In this document: piece by piece, positions 1-9,934 of the stretch
Numbering within the stretch: the first letter of the stretch is position 1
Layout of the letters: each line of letters begins with the position of its first letter
Source: Phycicoccus elongatus Lp2
GTDB lineage: Bacteria > Actinomycetota > Actinomycetes > Actinomycetales > Dermatophilaceae
Reading direction: 5' to 3'
Length of the DNA: 40,672 nucleotides
Assembly (NCBI RefSeq): GCF_000367525.1
Contig: NZ_HF570956.1
Span: forward strand, 639,385 to 680,056
The notes under the pieces: generated by a model
The model's database searches: none
Told to the model about the DNA's origin: nothing
What the model saw: the letters and a program-made list of their open reading frames with translations, nothing else
Program-made: the position numbers and the translations under genes

Positions 1-1
1 C

Positions 2-349
2 GGGCGCCGCACGTCCGGCGTCGAGACCGTGCTCGACGCGGTGGGCTTCGACGACCTGCTCCTCGGCGCCGACGTGGTCGTCACCGGGGAGGGAGCCTTC
101 GATTGGCAGAGCCTGCACGGCAAGGTCACCGTCGGGGTCGCGCAACGTGCGGCCGCGCGCGCCCTGCCGGTCGTGCTCATCGCGGGGCAGGTCCTCGTCG
201 GCCGCCGCGAGACGATGGGCGCCGGGATCAGTGGTGCGTATGCCGTGGCCGAGACCGCGGAGCAGGTCGCCGCGGCGATGGCCGACCCGGTCGGCACCCT
301 GGCGGACCGTGCCGCGCGGGTGGCTCGCACCTGGTCACCGCGACGGTGA
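2..349 (+). CDS. glxK: Glycerate kinase, C-terminal part (cut by window edge)
   Basis: The reading frame is open from the first bases of the window and stops at 349, so about 115 C-terminal residues are visible and the start lies upstream. The segment 'VVVTGEGAFDWQSLHGK' followed by 'GVAQRAAARALPVVLIAG' matches the conserved C-terminal region of GlxK-type glycerate kinases, which phosphorylate D-glycerate with ATP in the cytoplasm. The canonical 'TGEG..D.QS..GK' motif is intact. Its position next to a HesB/ErpA gene matches the M. tuberculosis order Rv2205c-Rv2204c (from memory). A copy of the window-wide octamer GTATGCCG lies inside the gene at 238, encoding Tyr-Ala. Confidence 0.85.
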   Translation, partial: GRRTSGVETVLDAVGFDDLLLGADVVVTGEGAFDWQSLHGKVTVGVAQRAAARALPVVLIAGQVLVGRRETMGAGISGAYAVAETAEQVAAAMADPVGTLADRAARVARTWSPRR

Positions 350-366
350 CCCTCTGTGGGGGCGCG

Positions 367-372
367 TATCCT
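367..372 (+). promoter_or_regulatory. Candidate -10 box upstream of erpA
   Basis: TATCCT fits the actinobacterial TANNNT -10 consensus and lies in the gap between glxK and erpA. Transcription from it would give erpA a leader of about 65 bases. A TGACC sequence about 17 bases upstream may act as the -35. This is a pattern match only. Confidence 0.4.
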
Positions 373-443
373 GTCGGGGAACACTTCGTGGCCTCCCATG
401 GTTCCCCTTGACGGCCACGTCCTCGATCCCAGGAGTCAATTCG

Positions 444-815
444 ATGAGCGAGCAGCTCGACACCGCCACCCCGGACACCACCACCGAGGCGCACGGCGTC
501 CTCCTGACCGATGTCGCCGCCGACAAGGTCAGGTCCCTCCTCGAGCAGGAGGGCCGCGATGACCTTCGCCTGCGCGTCGGCGTGCAGCCCGGTGGCTGCT
601 CCGGCCTGATCTACCAGCTCTACTTCGACGAGCGCACCCTCGACGGTGACCTCGTGCGCGACTACGACGGTGTCGAAGTCGTCGTCGACCGGATGAGCGC
701 CCCCTACCTCGACGGTGCGTCCATCGACTTCTCGGACACGATCGAGAAGCAGGGCTTCACCATCGACAACCCGAACGCCGGCAGCAGCTGCGCCTGCGGC
801 GACAGCTTCAGCTGA
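444..815 (+). CDS. erpA: Iron-sulfur cluster insertion protein (ErpA/HesB family)
   Basis: This 123-residue A-type Fe-S carrier has the three conserved cysteines of the family: one in 'GGCSGL' near residue 50 and the C-terminal pair in 'SSCACGDSF'. Such proteins accept an Fe-S cluster and hand it to apo-enzymes in the cytoplasm. The ATG at 444 was chosen because AGGAG at 431-435 lies 8 bases upstream. The open frame extends further 5', but that extension is arginine-rich and has no family similarity. The gene ends just before a strong bidirectional hairpin. It is the orthologue by position of Rv2204c. Fe-S clients nearby include the Rieske protein QcrA. Confidence 0.93.
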   Translation: MSEQLDTATPDTTTEAHGVLLTDVAADKVRSLLEQEGRDDLRLRVGVQPGGCSGLIYQLYFDERTLDGDLVRDYDGVEVVVDRMSAPYLDGASIDFSDTIEKQGFTIDNPNAGSSCACGDSFS

Positions 816-820
816 GCCCA

Positions 821-882
821 CGGCATACGAAAGAAGGAAGTCTCACCCCACGCGGGTGAGACTTCCTTCTTTGCGTATGCCG
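821..882. terminator. Bidirectional terminator with GTATGCCG at the base of both arms
   Basis: An almost perfect inverted repeat: left arm 821-848, 5-base loop 849-853, right arm 854-882 with one bulged base. It separates the convergent erpA and HAAS-like membrane gene and abuts the stop codon of the latter. The inner stem carries A-rich and T-rich runs suited to termination in both directions. The outermost 8 bases of each arm are CGGCATAC and GTATGCCG, the window-wide repeated octamer. Confidence 0.92.
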
Positions 883-1404
883 TCAGCTCGCCTTCTGGGT
901 GAAGGCTCGCCACGGACGGGCGACCAGGACGAAGGCGAGCAACGGCAGCCCGAGGACGTACCACTGCGCATTGCCGGCGCCGACGGACAGGCCACCACGG
1001 TTCGGCTCGATGCGGGCCATGAAGTCCACGCCGAACCACGGGAAGACGAATCCGGTCACCTGCTGGCCGACGACCCCGGACGCGTCGACGCCCGAGGTGA
1101 AGGTCGACGCGGTGTACATCAGGCCGAAGACCACGACGACGAAGGCGAGGGATGCCCACATGGCCCCGAGGGACCAGCGGGGCCGCTGGGCCGCCTCCGG
1201 TGTCATCGCGTAGGCGAGTTCCTTGGGTGATCCGATGTTGAAAAGGGCCTGGGTCACGCCGACGTCAGCGGCGGCGTCACGCAGGTTGGTGCGCAGCTCG
1301 CGTCGTGCCTCCTTGCGTCGGCGCGAGCGCATACCGCGTAGCTCGAGCCAGAAATCGTAGGTCTGGACGGCGTTCTCGATGCGGAACCGGTCGATGATCC
1401 CCAT
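883..1404 (-). CDS. PadR-associated membrane protein (HAAS-like)
   Basis: A 173-residue protein. The N-terminal 75 residues are charged and helical ('RSRRRKEARRELRTNL'), resembling the HAAS/DUF1700 cytoplasmic domain that accompanies PadR regulators. Two or three hydrophobic segments follow, around 82-105, 120-135 and 148-165. The gene starts one base after padR ends, with an AAGGAG ribosome site inside padR, so the two are cotranscribed. Family knowledge suggests a membrane sensor or transporter regulated by its own PadR. No ABC transporter partner is present. The exact function is unknown. Confidence 0.75.
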   Translation of the reverse strand: MGIIDRFRIENAVQTYDFWLELRGMRSRRRKEARRELRTNLRDAAADVGVTQALFNIGSPKELAYAMTPEAAQRPRWSLGAMWASLAFVVVVFGLMYTASTFTSGVDASGVVGQQVTGFVFPWFGVDFMARIEPNRGGLSVGAGNAQWYVLGLPLLAFVLVARPWRAFTQKAS

Positions 1405-1405
1405 G

Positions 1406-1759
1406 TCAGTTCTCCTTCGGGTGCGTGACGGACGGTGTCAGACCACTGACCCTGCCGACCGAGGCGACCAGGTCATGCCAGGACTCGCGACGGGCGACGA
1501 GGTCGGCGCGCCCGTCCGCTGTGGTCCGGTAGTACTTGCGCGCCGGCCCGCTGGCCGAGCGCTGGAGGTAGGACTCGAGATGACCGGCGGCCTCGAGCCT
1601 GGTGAGCGCCGGGTAGACCGTGCCCTCCGCGAGGTCGGTGAAGCCCGCCTCGCGTAGCGCCGTGACGATCCCGTAGCCGTAGTTGTCCTCGTCGGCGAGC
1701 AAGGAGAGAAGCAGAAGGGCGAGGACTCCCTTCAACATCTGCGCGTCGTGGATGCTCAT
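1406..1759 (-). CDS. PadR family transcriptional regulator
   Basis: A 117-residue winged-helix repressor with the PadR signature: 'LKGVLALLLLSLLADEDNYGYGI' region at the N-terminus, then 'EGTVYPALTRLEAAGHL' as recognition helix and wing, and a short C-terminal dimerisation helix. I chose ATG 1759 (MSIHDAQ) because AGGTGAAAG stands just upstream. A GTG at 1774 would add five residues and lies inside the palindromic operator. It heads a two-gene operon with the membrane protein downstream. Autorepression through the operator at 1772-1804 is likely. Confidence 0.88.
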   Translation of the reverse strand: MSIHDAQMLKGVLALLLLSLLADEDNYGYGIVTALREAGFTDLAEGTVYPALTRLEAAGHLESYLQRSASGPARKYYRTTADGRADLVARRESWHDLVASVGRVSGLTPSVTHPKEN

Positions 1760-1771
1760 GGGTTCATCTTT

Positions 1772-3542
<1,771 letters not shown>

Positions 3543-3756
3543 CCCACCACCACGAGGTATGCCGTGTGCTCACCCACGTCGGTCTGGCTCACGGTGTGCC
3601 CCTTGAGTCGGCACCAGGCCGGGATGTCGGCTCGGGCAGCCGGGTCGTCGGCCAGGACCTCGATGCGGCTACCCGCCGGCAGGTCAGCGGCCAGCCGCGC
3701 CAGAGCGATGACGGGCAAGGGGCATTTCTGGCCGCGCGCGTCGAGGTGGTGGCTGC

Positions 3757-4893
3757 TCACAGGCGGTCGGTCCCGAGCTGCGCGCGGACCGTGCTGACCG
3801 CGTCGGGGAGGACCGTGCAGAAGCGGTCCACGTCCTGTGCTCGATGGGGAGCCACCGCCGACGTCGGCAGCGTGATCCGCACATTCCCGTGGGTGACCGC
3901 CCCGATGGCCGCGAGCACATGGCTCGGCTCGAGGGTGTCCGCGGTGCACGCCGAGCCGCTGGCGACCGCGAAGCCGCGGCGGTCGAGCTCGTGGACGAGT
4001 GTCTCGCCGTCGACGTAGAGCACACTGAAGGTGGCGACGTGGGGCAGTCGGTCGGTCGCCGATCCGACGACCTGGACGTCCGGGAGAGCCGCGGCCGCGG
4101 CACGGATCCTGTCGATCAGCGCAGAGGTCGCCCGATCCTCGACCTCGCGGTCCGCCTCCTGTTGGCGCCAGGCCTCGGCGGCGGCCAGGGCGAGCGGGAC
4201 GAATGGGGGAGCGGGCTCCAGCCCGCGCTCGGGCGTCGACACGGGCTGCCGCTTCACGCGGGTGCCCGGCCGGACGGCGAGCACCCCAAGGGGTGGGCCG
4301 CCCACGGAGGACGCGTCCGCGGCATACGCATCGGGGCGGGGTGGCAGTGGGGACCGACCCCACGAGGCCGCGAGGTCGACGAGCAGCGGAACCCCCGCCG
4401 CCGCACTGGCGGCGAGCGCGTCCGCGATGGGTTGCCGGGTGCCGATCTCCTGGTTGGCGGCGGCGAGGACACACAGGGCGACATGGGGAGCGGCGAGTCG
4501 CTCGCGGAGGGCCACGAGGTCGAGACGGCCCTCCGAGTCCACGCCGACCGCGTCGACATCCGGTTCGCGCAGGACCAGGGCCTGGTCGACGGCCGTCGTG
4601 ACGATGGTCGCTCCGACACGCCGGCGCGCCTGTCGTATGCCGCGCAGACCCGCGAGGAGCGCATGGCTGCCGGTCGGGTGGAGGGTCACCTCGTCGGGGC
4701 GAGCGTCCAGCCCCGCGGCCAGCACCGAACGGGCTGTGTCGAGCAGCGCAGCAGCCCTCCGACCCTCACTGTGCAGGCGCCTCGGATCGGCCCATCCGGC
4801 GTCGAGTGCGGCGAGGAAGGTCTCTCTCGCGGCTGGGTGCATCGGACCCGGTGCGGCGTCCAGAACTGCACGCTGGAAGTCGGGGTCCGCCAC
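3757..4893 (-). CDS. Cysteine desulfurase-like protein lacking the PLP lysine
   Basis: A 378-residue protein of the class V aminotransferase (IscS/NifS) fold, of normal length. Conserved pieces remain: 'NQEIGTRQPI' (near 147), 'LLVDLAAS' (Asp173) and the persulfide cysteine loop 'ASGSACTADTLEPSHVL' (Cys316). Elements that hold PLP are missing. The canonical SxHKxxGPKG is 'DASSVGGPPLG' (193-203) with no lysine. The Thr/Glu loop is 'PTGSHALLAG', the stacking His is replaced in 'TAVDQAL', and the RxGT motif is 'ERGLEPAPP'. The only lysine is at 214. I infer a non-canonical or PLP-independent protein. It is coupled to tusA and has a leaderless-type start. Confidence 0.82.
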   Translation of the reverse strand: MADPDFQRAVLDAAPGPMHPAARETFLAALDAGWADPRRLHSEGRRAAALLDTARSVLAAGLDARPDEVTLHPTGSHALLAGLRGIRQARRRVGATIVTTAVDQALVLREPDVDAVGVDSEGRLDLVALRERLAAPHVALCVLAAANQEIGTRQPIADALAASAAAGVPLLVDLAASWGRSPLPPRPDAYAADASSVGGPPLGVLAVRPGTRVKRQPVSTPERGLEPAPPFVPLALAAAEAWRQQEADREVEDRATSALIDRIRAAAAALPDVQVVGSATDRLPHVATFSVLYVDGETLVHELDRRGFAVASGSACTADTLEPSHVLAAIGAVTHGNVRITLPTSAVAPHRAQDVDRFCTVLPDAVSTVRAQLGTDRL

Positions 4894-4900
4894 GGCCGCC

Positions 4901-4906
4901 ACGTTA
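4901..4906 (-). promoter_or_regulatory. -10 element for the desulfurase-like gene
   Basis: TAACGT on the minus strand lies 7 bases before the GTG at 4893, which has no ribosome-binding site. This matches the TANNNT spacing of leaderless promoters and supports that start over a GTG at 4902. Confidence 0.55.
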
Positions 4907-4941
4907 GTCGACCCCACCCGCCCAGAAGGCGGTCGATGCAC

Positions 4942-4947
4942 TAGTCT
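4942..4947 (+). promoter_or_regulatory. Candidate -10 box for ctaC
   Basis: TAGTCT follows a T at 4941-4942 within GCACTAGTCTGG, about 40 bases before the ctaC GTG. This would give a leader of roughly 30 bases containing the GAAGGG ribosome site. I see no clear -35 element. Confidence 0.4.
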
Positions 4948-4985
4948 GGCCACGTTCACTGCCTCAACCGTCGAAGGGTGCCTCG

Positions 4986-5870
4986 GTGCGTCAGCGCGAC
5001 CACGTCGTCCCCCGATCCCGGAGCCGCGCACTGCGCGTGGGTGTGCTCTCGGTGATCGCCGCGCTCACCCTCACGGGGTGTGAGCAAGGCCAGTTCGTCA
5101 ACGGCTTCCTGCCGCAGGGTGTCACCGAAGGAGCCGATCGGGTCACGACCCTGTGGGTCTGGTCCTGGGTCGCCCTCTTCGGCGTCGGCTTCCTGGTGTG
5201 GGGCCTGATCATCTGGTGCATGGTCGCCTACCGGCGCCGCAAGGATGACAACGAGCTGCCCGTCCAGCTCCGCTACAACGTGCCGATCGAGATCCTCTAC
5301 ACGGTCGTGCCGATCTTCATGATCGCCACCTTCTTCTACTACACCGCCCGCGACGAGAGCGCCCTGCTCGACACCGCGCAGGAGCCCGACGTGAGCATCA
5401 ACGTCGTGGGCAAGCAGTGGAGCTGGGACTTCAACTACGTCGATGAGCAGGTCCACGAGACCGGCGCGCAGGCCATCCTCACCGGTGAGCCGGGCGCCGA
5501 GGAGACCATCCCCACGCTCTACCTGCCCGTCGGTGAGCGCGTGCAGTTCTACCTGACCGCGCGTGACGTCATCCACTCCTTCTGGGTCCCGCAGTTCCTG
5601 CAGAAGATGGACATGATTCCGGGGCGGGTCAACACCTTCCAGGTGACGCCGACCCAGGAGGGCACCTTCAAGGGCAAATGTGCCGAACTCTGCGGCGCCT
5701 ACCACTCGGCCATGCTCTTCAACGTCAAGGTCGTGTCCCGCAGTGAGTACGACGCGCACATGGCCGAGCTCAAGGCCAAGGGCCAGACCGGACTCCTGCC
5801 GAACGGGCTCTCCCGTCAGCAGTTGATGAAGGGCCAGGAAAAGCTCCTGCCCGAGAACGCGAGGGGTTGA
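4986..5870 (+). CDS. ctaC: Cytochrome c oxidase subunit II
   Basis: A 294-residue subunit II of the aa3 oxidase. It has a lipoprotein signal ending in the lipobox LTGC (Cys32), two membrane helices (about 57-80 and 97-118), and an extracellular cupredoxin domain. The CuA ligands are His in '[10 protein letters not shown]' and the cluster '[12 protein letters not shown]', all present. The subunit takes electrons from the QcrC haems in the actinobacterial bc1-aa3 supercomplex. The GTG at 4986 is preceded by GAAGGG. Two bases separate it from ctaD, so the subunits are cotranscribed. Confidence 0.96.
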   Translation: MRQRDHVVPRSRSRALRVGVLSVIAALTLTGCEQGQFVNGFLPQGVTEGADRVTTLWVWSWVALFGVGFLVWGLIIWCMVAYRRRKDDNELPVQLRYNVPIEILYTVVPIFMIATFFYYTARDESALLDTAQEPDVSINVVGKQWSWDFNYVDEQVHETGAQAILTGEPGAEETIPTLYLPVGERVQFYLTARDVIHSFWVPQFLQKMDMIPGRVNTFQVTPTQEGTFKGKCAELCGAYHSAMLFNVKVVSRSEYDAHMAELKAKGQTGLLPNGLSRQQLMKGQEKLLPENARG

Positions 5871-5872
5871 CC

Positions 5873-7690
5873 ATGAGCGCAGTCGTCGACAGCGGCACCA
5901 TGCACCGCACCGCCGAAGCCACCCGGGCGACCCACCGGCTGGCTCCGGGATCGACCGTCGTCAAGTGGATCACCACGACCGACCACAAGGTCATCGGCAA
6001 CCTCTACTTCATCACCTCGTTCATCTGGTTCCTGCTCGGTGGCGCGATGGCCCTGGTCATCCGCGCCGAGTTGCTCGAGCCGGGTCTGCAGCTGGTCGAC
6101 AACCCCGACCAGTTCAACCAGCTCTTCACGATGCACGGCACGATCATGCTGCTGCTCTTCGCGACACCGCTCTTCGCGGGCTTCGCCAATGCGCTCATGC
6201 CGCTGCAGATCGGTGCGCCGGATGTCTCCTTCCCGCGCCTGAACATGTTTGCCTACTGGCTCTACCTCTTCGGTGGGGTCATTGCGGCGGCCGGCTTCCT
6301 CACCCCCGGCGGAGCTGCCGCGTTCGGCTGGTTCGCCTACGCGCCCCTCTCCGACTCGGCCTACAGCCCCGGTGTCGGCGGTGACCTCTGGGTCTTCGGC
6401 CTCGCGCTCGGTGGTTTCGGCACGATTCTGGGCGCCGTCAACTTCATCACGACGATTCTGACCATGCGGGCGCCCGGCATGACGATGTTCCGGATGCCCG
6501 TCTTCACCTGGACGGTCCTGGTGACCTCGATCCTCGTGCTGCTCATCTTCCCGGCGCTGGCTGCGGCCCTCTTCGCCCTGGGTGCGGATCGACGCTTTGG
6601 GGCTCATGTCTTCGACCCGGACAACGGCGGGCCGATGCTGTGGCAGCACATCTTCTGGTTCTTCGGCCATCCAGAGGTCTACGTCATCGCCCTGCCCTTC
6701 TTCGGCATCATCTCCGAGGTGCTGCCGGTGTTCAGCCGCAAGCCGATCTTCGGTTACAAGACCCTCGTCGCGGCGATGATCGCCATCGCCGCCCTCTCGG
6801 TCGCGGTCTGGGCCCACCACATGTATGTCACGGGCCAGGTCCTGTTGCCCTTCTTCGCGATCATGACGATGCTCATCGCGGTGCCGACAGGCGTGAAGTT
6901 CTTCAACTGGATCGGCACGATGTGGGGCGGCAAGCTTTCCTTCGACACCCCGATGATCTGGGCGCTGGGCTTCCTCACCACCTTCCTCTTCGGTGGCCTG
7001 ACCGGCGTCATCCTGGCCAGCCCGGCCCTGGACTTCCAGTTGTCCGACAGCTACTTCGTCGTCGCCCACTTCCACTACGTCGTCTTCGGCACCGTCGTCT
7101 TCGCGATGTTCGCCGGGTTCTACTTCTGGTGGCCCAAGCTGACCGGCCGGATGCTCGACGAGCGGCTCGGCAAGATCCACTTCTGGCTGCTCTTCGTCGG
7201 CTTCCACACGACATTCCTCGTGCAGCACCTGCTGGGTATCTGGGGTATGCCGCGGCGGTACGCCGACTATCTGCCCGAGGACGGCTTCACGCTCGGCAAC
7301 CAGATCTCCACCGCTGGGTCCTTCATCCTCGGCATCTCGTTCGTGCCCTTCCTCTGGAACGTCTACACAACCTGGAAGAACGCACCCTTGGTCAAGACCG
7401 ACGACCCGTGGGGCTATGGCGCCTCGCTGGAATGGGCGACGTCGTGCCCGCCGCCGCGGCACAACTTCGACTCGATTCCGCGGATCCGCTCGGAGCGCCC
7501 GGCCTTCGACCTGCACCACCCCGAGGCCGCCCCCGGTGCCGCACCGAGCGGAATCAACAAGCACCTGGGCGGTGCCGACCTGCGCGGGGCCAGCAAGGCG
7601 CCCGTGGGTCAGGACGGTGGCACCGGCTTCAAGGACGCGCCGGAGACCATCCCGGAGCCGACCGATGTCGACGACACTAAGGAGCACTGA
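5873..7690 (+). CDS. ctaD: Cytochrome c oxidase subunit I
   Basis: A 605-residue haem-copper oxidase core with about 12 membrane helices. '[15 protein letters not shown]' holds the His-Tyr pair of CuB, 'WAHHMYVTG' the other CuB histidines, and '[11 protein letters not shown]' the haem a/a3 ligands. It reduces O2 to water while pumping protons. The ATG at 5873 follows GAGGGG at 5861-5866; the family N-terminus ('[13 protein letters not shown]') supports it. The hydrophilic C-terminal tail of about 70 residues is typical of actinobacterial CtaD. The middle gene of ctaC-ctaD-ctaF. GTATGCCG occurs at 7245, read as Gly-Met-Pro. Confidence 0.97.
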   Translation: MSAVVDSGTMHRTAEATRATHRLAPGSTVVKWITTTDHKVIGNLYFITSFIWFLLGGAMALVIRAELLEPGLQLVDNPDQFNQLFTMHGTIMLLLFATPLFAGFANALMPLQIGAPDVSFPRLNMFAYWLYLFGGVIAAAGFLTPGGAAAFGWFAYAPLSDSAYSPGVGGDLWVFGLALGGFGTILGAVNFITTILTMRAPGMTMFRMPVFTWTVLVTSILVLLIFPALAAALFALGADRRFGAHVFDPDNGGPMLWQHIFWFFGHPEVYVIALPFFGIISEVLPVFSRKPIFGYKTLVAAMIAIAALSVAVWAHHMYVTGQVLLPFFAIMTMLIAVPTGVKFFNWIGTMWGGKLSFDTPMIWALGFLTTFLFGGLTGVILASPALDFQLSDSYFVVAHFHYVVFGTVVFAMFAGFYFWWPKLTGRMLDERLGKIHFWLLFVGFHTTFLVQHLLGIWGMPRRYADYLPEDGFTLGNQISTAGSFILGISFVPFLWNVYTTWKNAPLVKTDDPWGYGASLEWATSCPPPRHNFDSIPRIRSERPAFDLHHPEAAPGAAPSGINKHLGGADLRGASKAPVGQDGGTGFKDAPETIPEPTDVDDTKEH

Positions 7691-7693
7691 CCG

Positions 7694-8107
7694 ATGAGGG
7701 CCATGGAGCGCATCGGCACCCTCATCGGTGTCTTCGCCTTCGCCGTCGCCGCGTGGTACGGCATCTGGACATCCTCGACCGTCAATGGCGTCGAGTTCGT
7801 CGGCGTCATCGGTCTGATCATGGGTGGCCTGCTCGGCTTCATGATCGCGTTCTACCTCTGGCGCACCCGGATCAAGCACGCAGAGGACCCCTCGGACAAC
7901 CCGGTCGGCGACATCGACGACATCTCTGGTGACTACGGGTTCTTCAGCCCCTACAGCTGGTGGCCGCTGTGGCTCGGACTCTCGGCCGCGATCTGCTTCC
8001 TCGGCCTCGCGGTCGGCTGGTGGGTCTTTGCGATCGGCGCCTTCTTCGCCGTCCCGGCCCTGATCGGCTGGACCTTCGAGTACTGGAAGGGTGCACACCA
8101 CCTCTGA
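7694..8107 (+). CDS. ctaF: Cytochrome c oxidase subunit IV, actinobacterial type
   Basis: A 137-residue membrane protein with four hydrophobic helices in two pairs (about 9-30, 35-55, 88-108, 110-130), split by an acidic loop 'EDPSDNPVGDIDDISGD'. Size, topology and position directly after ctaD are those of CtaF, a small subunit of the actinobacterial aa3 oxidase. AAGGAG at 7679-7684 is 9 bases from the ATG; a second ATG at 7703 is possible. Last gene of the operon, followed by a hairpin terminator. Confidence 0.93.
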   Translation: MRAMERIGTLIGVFAFAVAAWYGIWTSSTVNGVEFVGVIGLIMGGLLGFMIAFYLWRTRIKHAEDPSDNPVGDIDDISGDYGFFSPYSWWPLWLGLSAAICFLGLAVGWWVFAIGAFFAVPALIGWTFEYWKGAHHL

Positions 8108-8141
8108 TCCGCCCCGCGCGCCGTTCCCCTGACGGAACACC

Positions 8142-8174
8142 TCGGCCCCCGCCACTGTTGTGGATGGGGGCCGA
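8142..8174 (+). terminator. Terminator after ctaF
   Basis: TCGGCCCCC (8142-8150) pairs with GGGGGCCGA (8166-8174). An inner CCAC/GTGG stem (8152-8155 with 8160-8163) closes a TGTT loop. It lies 35 bases after the ctaF stop, with no T tract, as is common in this phylum. Confidence 0.75.
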
Positions 8175-8204
8175 CGGCTTTCGGGCGCGGTCGGTCCACC
8201 CGGC

Positions 8205-8210
8205 TAAAAT
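8205..8210 (+). promoter_or_regulatory. Candidate -10 box for the L,D-transpeptidase gene
   Basis: TAAAAT in a very G+C-rich stretch, 63 bases before the GTG at 8273 and just after the ctaF terminator. Transcription from here would make the gene a separate unit. The -35 is not evident. Confidence 0.5.
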
Positions 8211-8272
8211 GGGTTTTCGGTCGCGACCTGCGGCCGGACCGGCAACCAACGATCGTTCGGACGTGACACCCA

Positions 8273-9499
8273 GTGACCAAGGACCCTCTCGGCCCCCTCT
8301 CTCGCCGCCACCTGGCGGCGGCTGCAGCCGTCGGCCTCCTTGCGGCCGCCTGCACCACGAGCCCGGAGAAGAAGTCCGCCGACGCGGCCACTGACGACGC
8401 CACGAGTGCCGCTCCCACGCCCACGCCGAGCCCGACACCCGCCGTGGTGGAGATCGTTCCGGCCGACCGGGCCACCGACGTGCTCCCCAACACCCCGGTG
8501 ACCGTCACGGCGTCGGTCGGCAAGGTGAGGACCGTCAAGGTCACCGATGACCAGGGCGAGGAACTGGCGGGCAGCATCGATGCGGCCGGCAACTGGACCT
8601 CGTCGCGGTTCATGAAGCCGTCGGCGACCTACACGGTCGAAGTGTCCGCCGAAGGCCCTGACGGCACGCCGAGTACCCAGCAGGCGCAATTCACCACGCT
8701 GAAGCCGGGGGTCACCGCCACGTATGGCATCAACTACTCGGGCATGACCGTGGGCGTGGGTATGCCGGTGGCCATCCAGTTCGACTCCGCCGTGCAGACC
8801 AAGGAGATGCGCGCCCAGGTCGAGAGACTCGCCACCGTCACCACCGAGCCCGCCGTCGAGGGCAGTTGGGGGTGGCTCGACAACCGCCAACTCATGTGGC
8901 GCCCCAAGGACTTCTGGGCACCCGGCACGAAGGTGACCGTGTCCGCGCCCCTCGCGGGCGTGCAAACCGGCGACACCAAGTGGGTCGGCAAGGACGAGTC
9001 CGGTGGGTTCACCATCGGTGACGCGATGATCAGCCATGTCGACGTGCCCGGCCACACGATGACGGTGACCCGCAACGGTCAGGTCATCCGGACCATCCCG
9101 GTCAGCAACGGCCGCCCCGGTCCCGAAACCGAGACGCGGAGCGGCACCAAGGTCATCATCGAGCGGCAGTCCGAGATCACCATGGACTCGGCGACGGTCG
9201 GTATCCCCGAGGGATCGCCTGGCTACTACAAGGTCGAGACCAAGTGGAACCTGCGGGTGACGTGGACCGGTGAGTTCCTTCACTCCGCCCCGTGGTCGGT
9301 CGACGCGCAGGGGACCTCGAATGTCTCGCACGGGTGCACCAACATGGCCCCGGACAATGCCGAGTGGATGTTCAACAACAGCCGGGCCGGCGACGTTGTG
9401 CAGGTGACCGGATCAGGACGAACCTTCCAGCCGACCGAGGGCATCGGGGTCTGGCAGTACTCCTTCGAGGACTGGAAGGGGCAGAGCGCGCTGGTCTAG
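8273..9499 (+). CDS. L,D-transpeptidase lipoprotein (YkuD family)
   Basis: A 408-residue exported enzyme that forms 3-3 cross-links in peptidoglycan. It has a signal peptide with lipobox LAAAC (Cys27) and a Thr/Pro/Ser-rich linker (40-55). Two Ig-like domains follow (about 57-240, as in mycobacterial Ldt enzymes), then the YkuD domain (about 250-380) with the catalytic motif 'NVSHGCTNM' and upstream 'HSAPWSV'. The conserved His, Ser-His-Gly-Cys and Asn are all intact. The GTG at 8273 has only a weak ribosome site. Its stop codon shares the palindrome CTAG (9496-9499) with the stop of the convergent zincin gene. Confidence 0.93.
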   Translation: MTKDPLGPLSRRHLAAAAAVGLLAAACTTSPEKKSADAATDDATSAAPTPTPSPTPAVVEIVPADRATDVLPNTPVTVTASVGKVRTVKVTDDQGEELAGSIDAAGNWTSSRFMKPSATYTVEVSAEGPDGTPSTQQAQFTTLKPGVTATYGINYSGMTVGVGMPVAIQFDSAVQTKEMRAQVERLATVTTEPAVEGSWGWLDNRQLMWRPKDFWAPGTKVTVSAPLAGVQTGDTKWVGKDESGGFTIGDAMISHVDVPGHTMTVTRNGQVIRTIPVSNGRPGPETETRSGTKVIIERQSEITMDSATVGIPEGSPGYYKVETKWNLRVTWTGEFLHSAPWSVDAQGTSNVSHGCTNMAPDNAEWMFNNSRAGDVVQVTGSGRTFQPTEGIGVWQYSFEDWKGQSALV

Positions 9500-9849
9500 C
9501 CCCAACCGAGATCGTGCAGCGCCTGCTCGTCGATCCCGAAGTGGTGCGCGATCTCGTGCACGACCGTGATGACGACCTCCTCACGCAGGTCCTCGCGGTC
9601 CTCGCACATGCGTGTCAACGGGCCGCGGAAGAGCCGGATCGTGTCCGGGAGGTTGGCCAGGCCCCAGCCGGCGTCACGCTCGGTCTGCGGGATGCCCTCA
9701 TAGAGCCCCAGGAGGTCGGGGTCGTCAGCCGGTGCCTCGTCCTCGACGAGGAAAACGACGTTGTCGAGCAGGTCGAGCAGGTCCGGCGGCACCTCGTCGA
9801 GCGCGTCGGCGACCAACTCCTCGAACTCCTCAGGGGTCACGTCCACCAT
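9496..9849 (-). CDS. Small zincin-like metallopeptidase
   Basis: A 117-residue cytoplasmic protein of the zincin_1 type. An acidic N-terminus ('TPEEFEELVADAL') is followed by 'GLYEGIPQTER' and a C-terminal 'VVHEIAHHFGIDEQAL' with the HExxH zinc site and a third His. Members are widespread in actinobacteria; their substrate is unknown. I chose ATG 9849 because GGGTGG precedes it and 'MVDVTPEEFEELV' is the family start. It ends inside the CTAG palindrome used as stop by the facing transpeptidase gene. Confidence 0.85.
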   Translation of the reverse strand: MVDVTPEEFEELVADALDEVPPDLLDLLDNVVFLVEDEAPADDPDLLGLYEGIPQTERDAGWGLANLPDTIRLFRGPLTRMCEDREDLREEVVITVVHEIAHHFGIDEQALHDLGWG

Positions 9850-9878
9850 GGTGACCACCCTGTCATGACCACAACGCA

Positions 9879-9914
9879 CGGTGCCGTGGGCTCACCGGTG
9901 AGCCCACGGCATAC
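9879..9914 (-). terminator. Terminator after the dcu gene, with GTATGCCG at the stem base
   Basis: Left arm 9879-9896 and right arm 9897-9914 pair over 15 of 18 positions (core CCGTGGGCTCACC / GGTGAGCCCACGG). The right arm ends in an exact CGGCATAC; the left arm has the degraded form CGGTGCCG. It lies 20 bases after the dcu stop (minus strand) and upstream of the zincin start. Confidence 0.75.
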
Positions 9915-9934
9915 GCGTGCGTGCGGGGTCGGGG

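Noticed and set aside
4986-8107. ctaCDF as a bo3-type quinol oxidase
   Set aside because: Subunit II has the full CuA ligand set (CAELC, His, Met), so it is a cytochrome c-type oxidase.
5816-8155. A 779-codon open frame antisense to ctaD/ctaF
   Set aside because: It is the mirror of a highly conserved oxidase gene; its translation is Arg/Asp/Glu-rich without any motif, as expected for a frame opposite a high-G+C gene.
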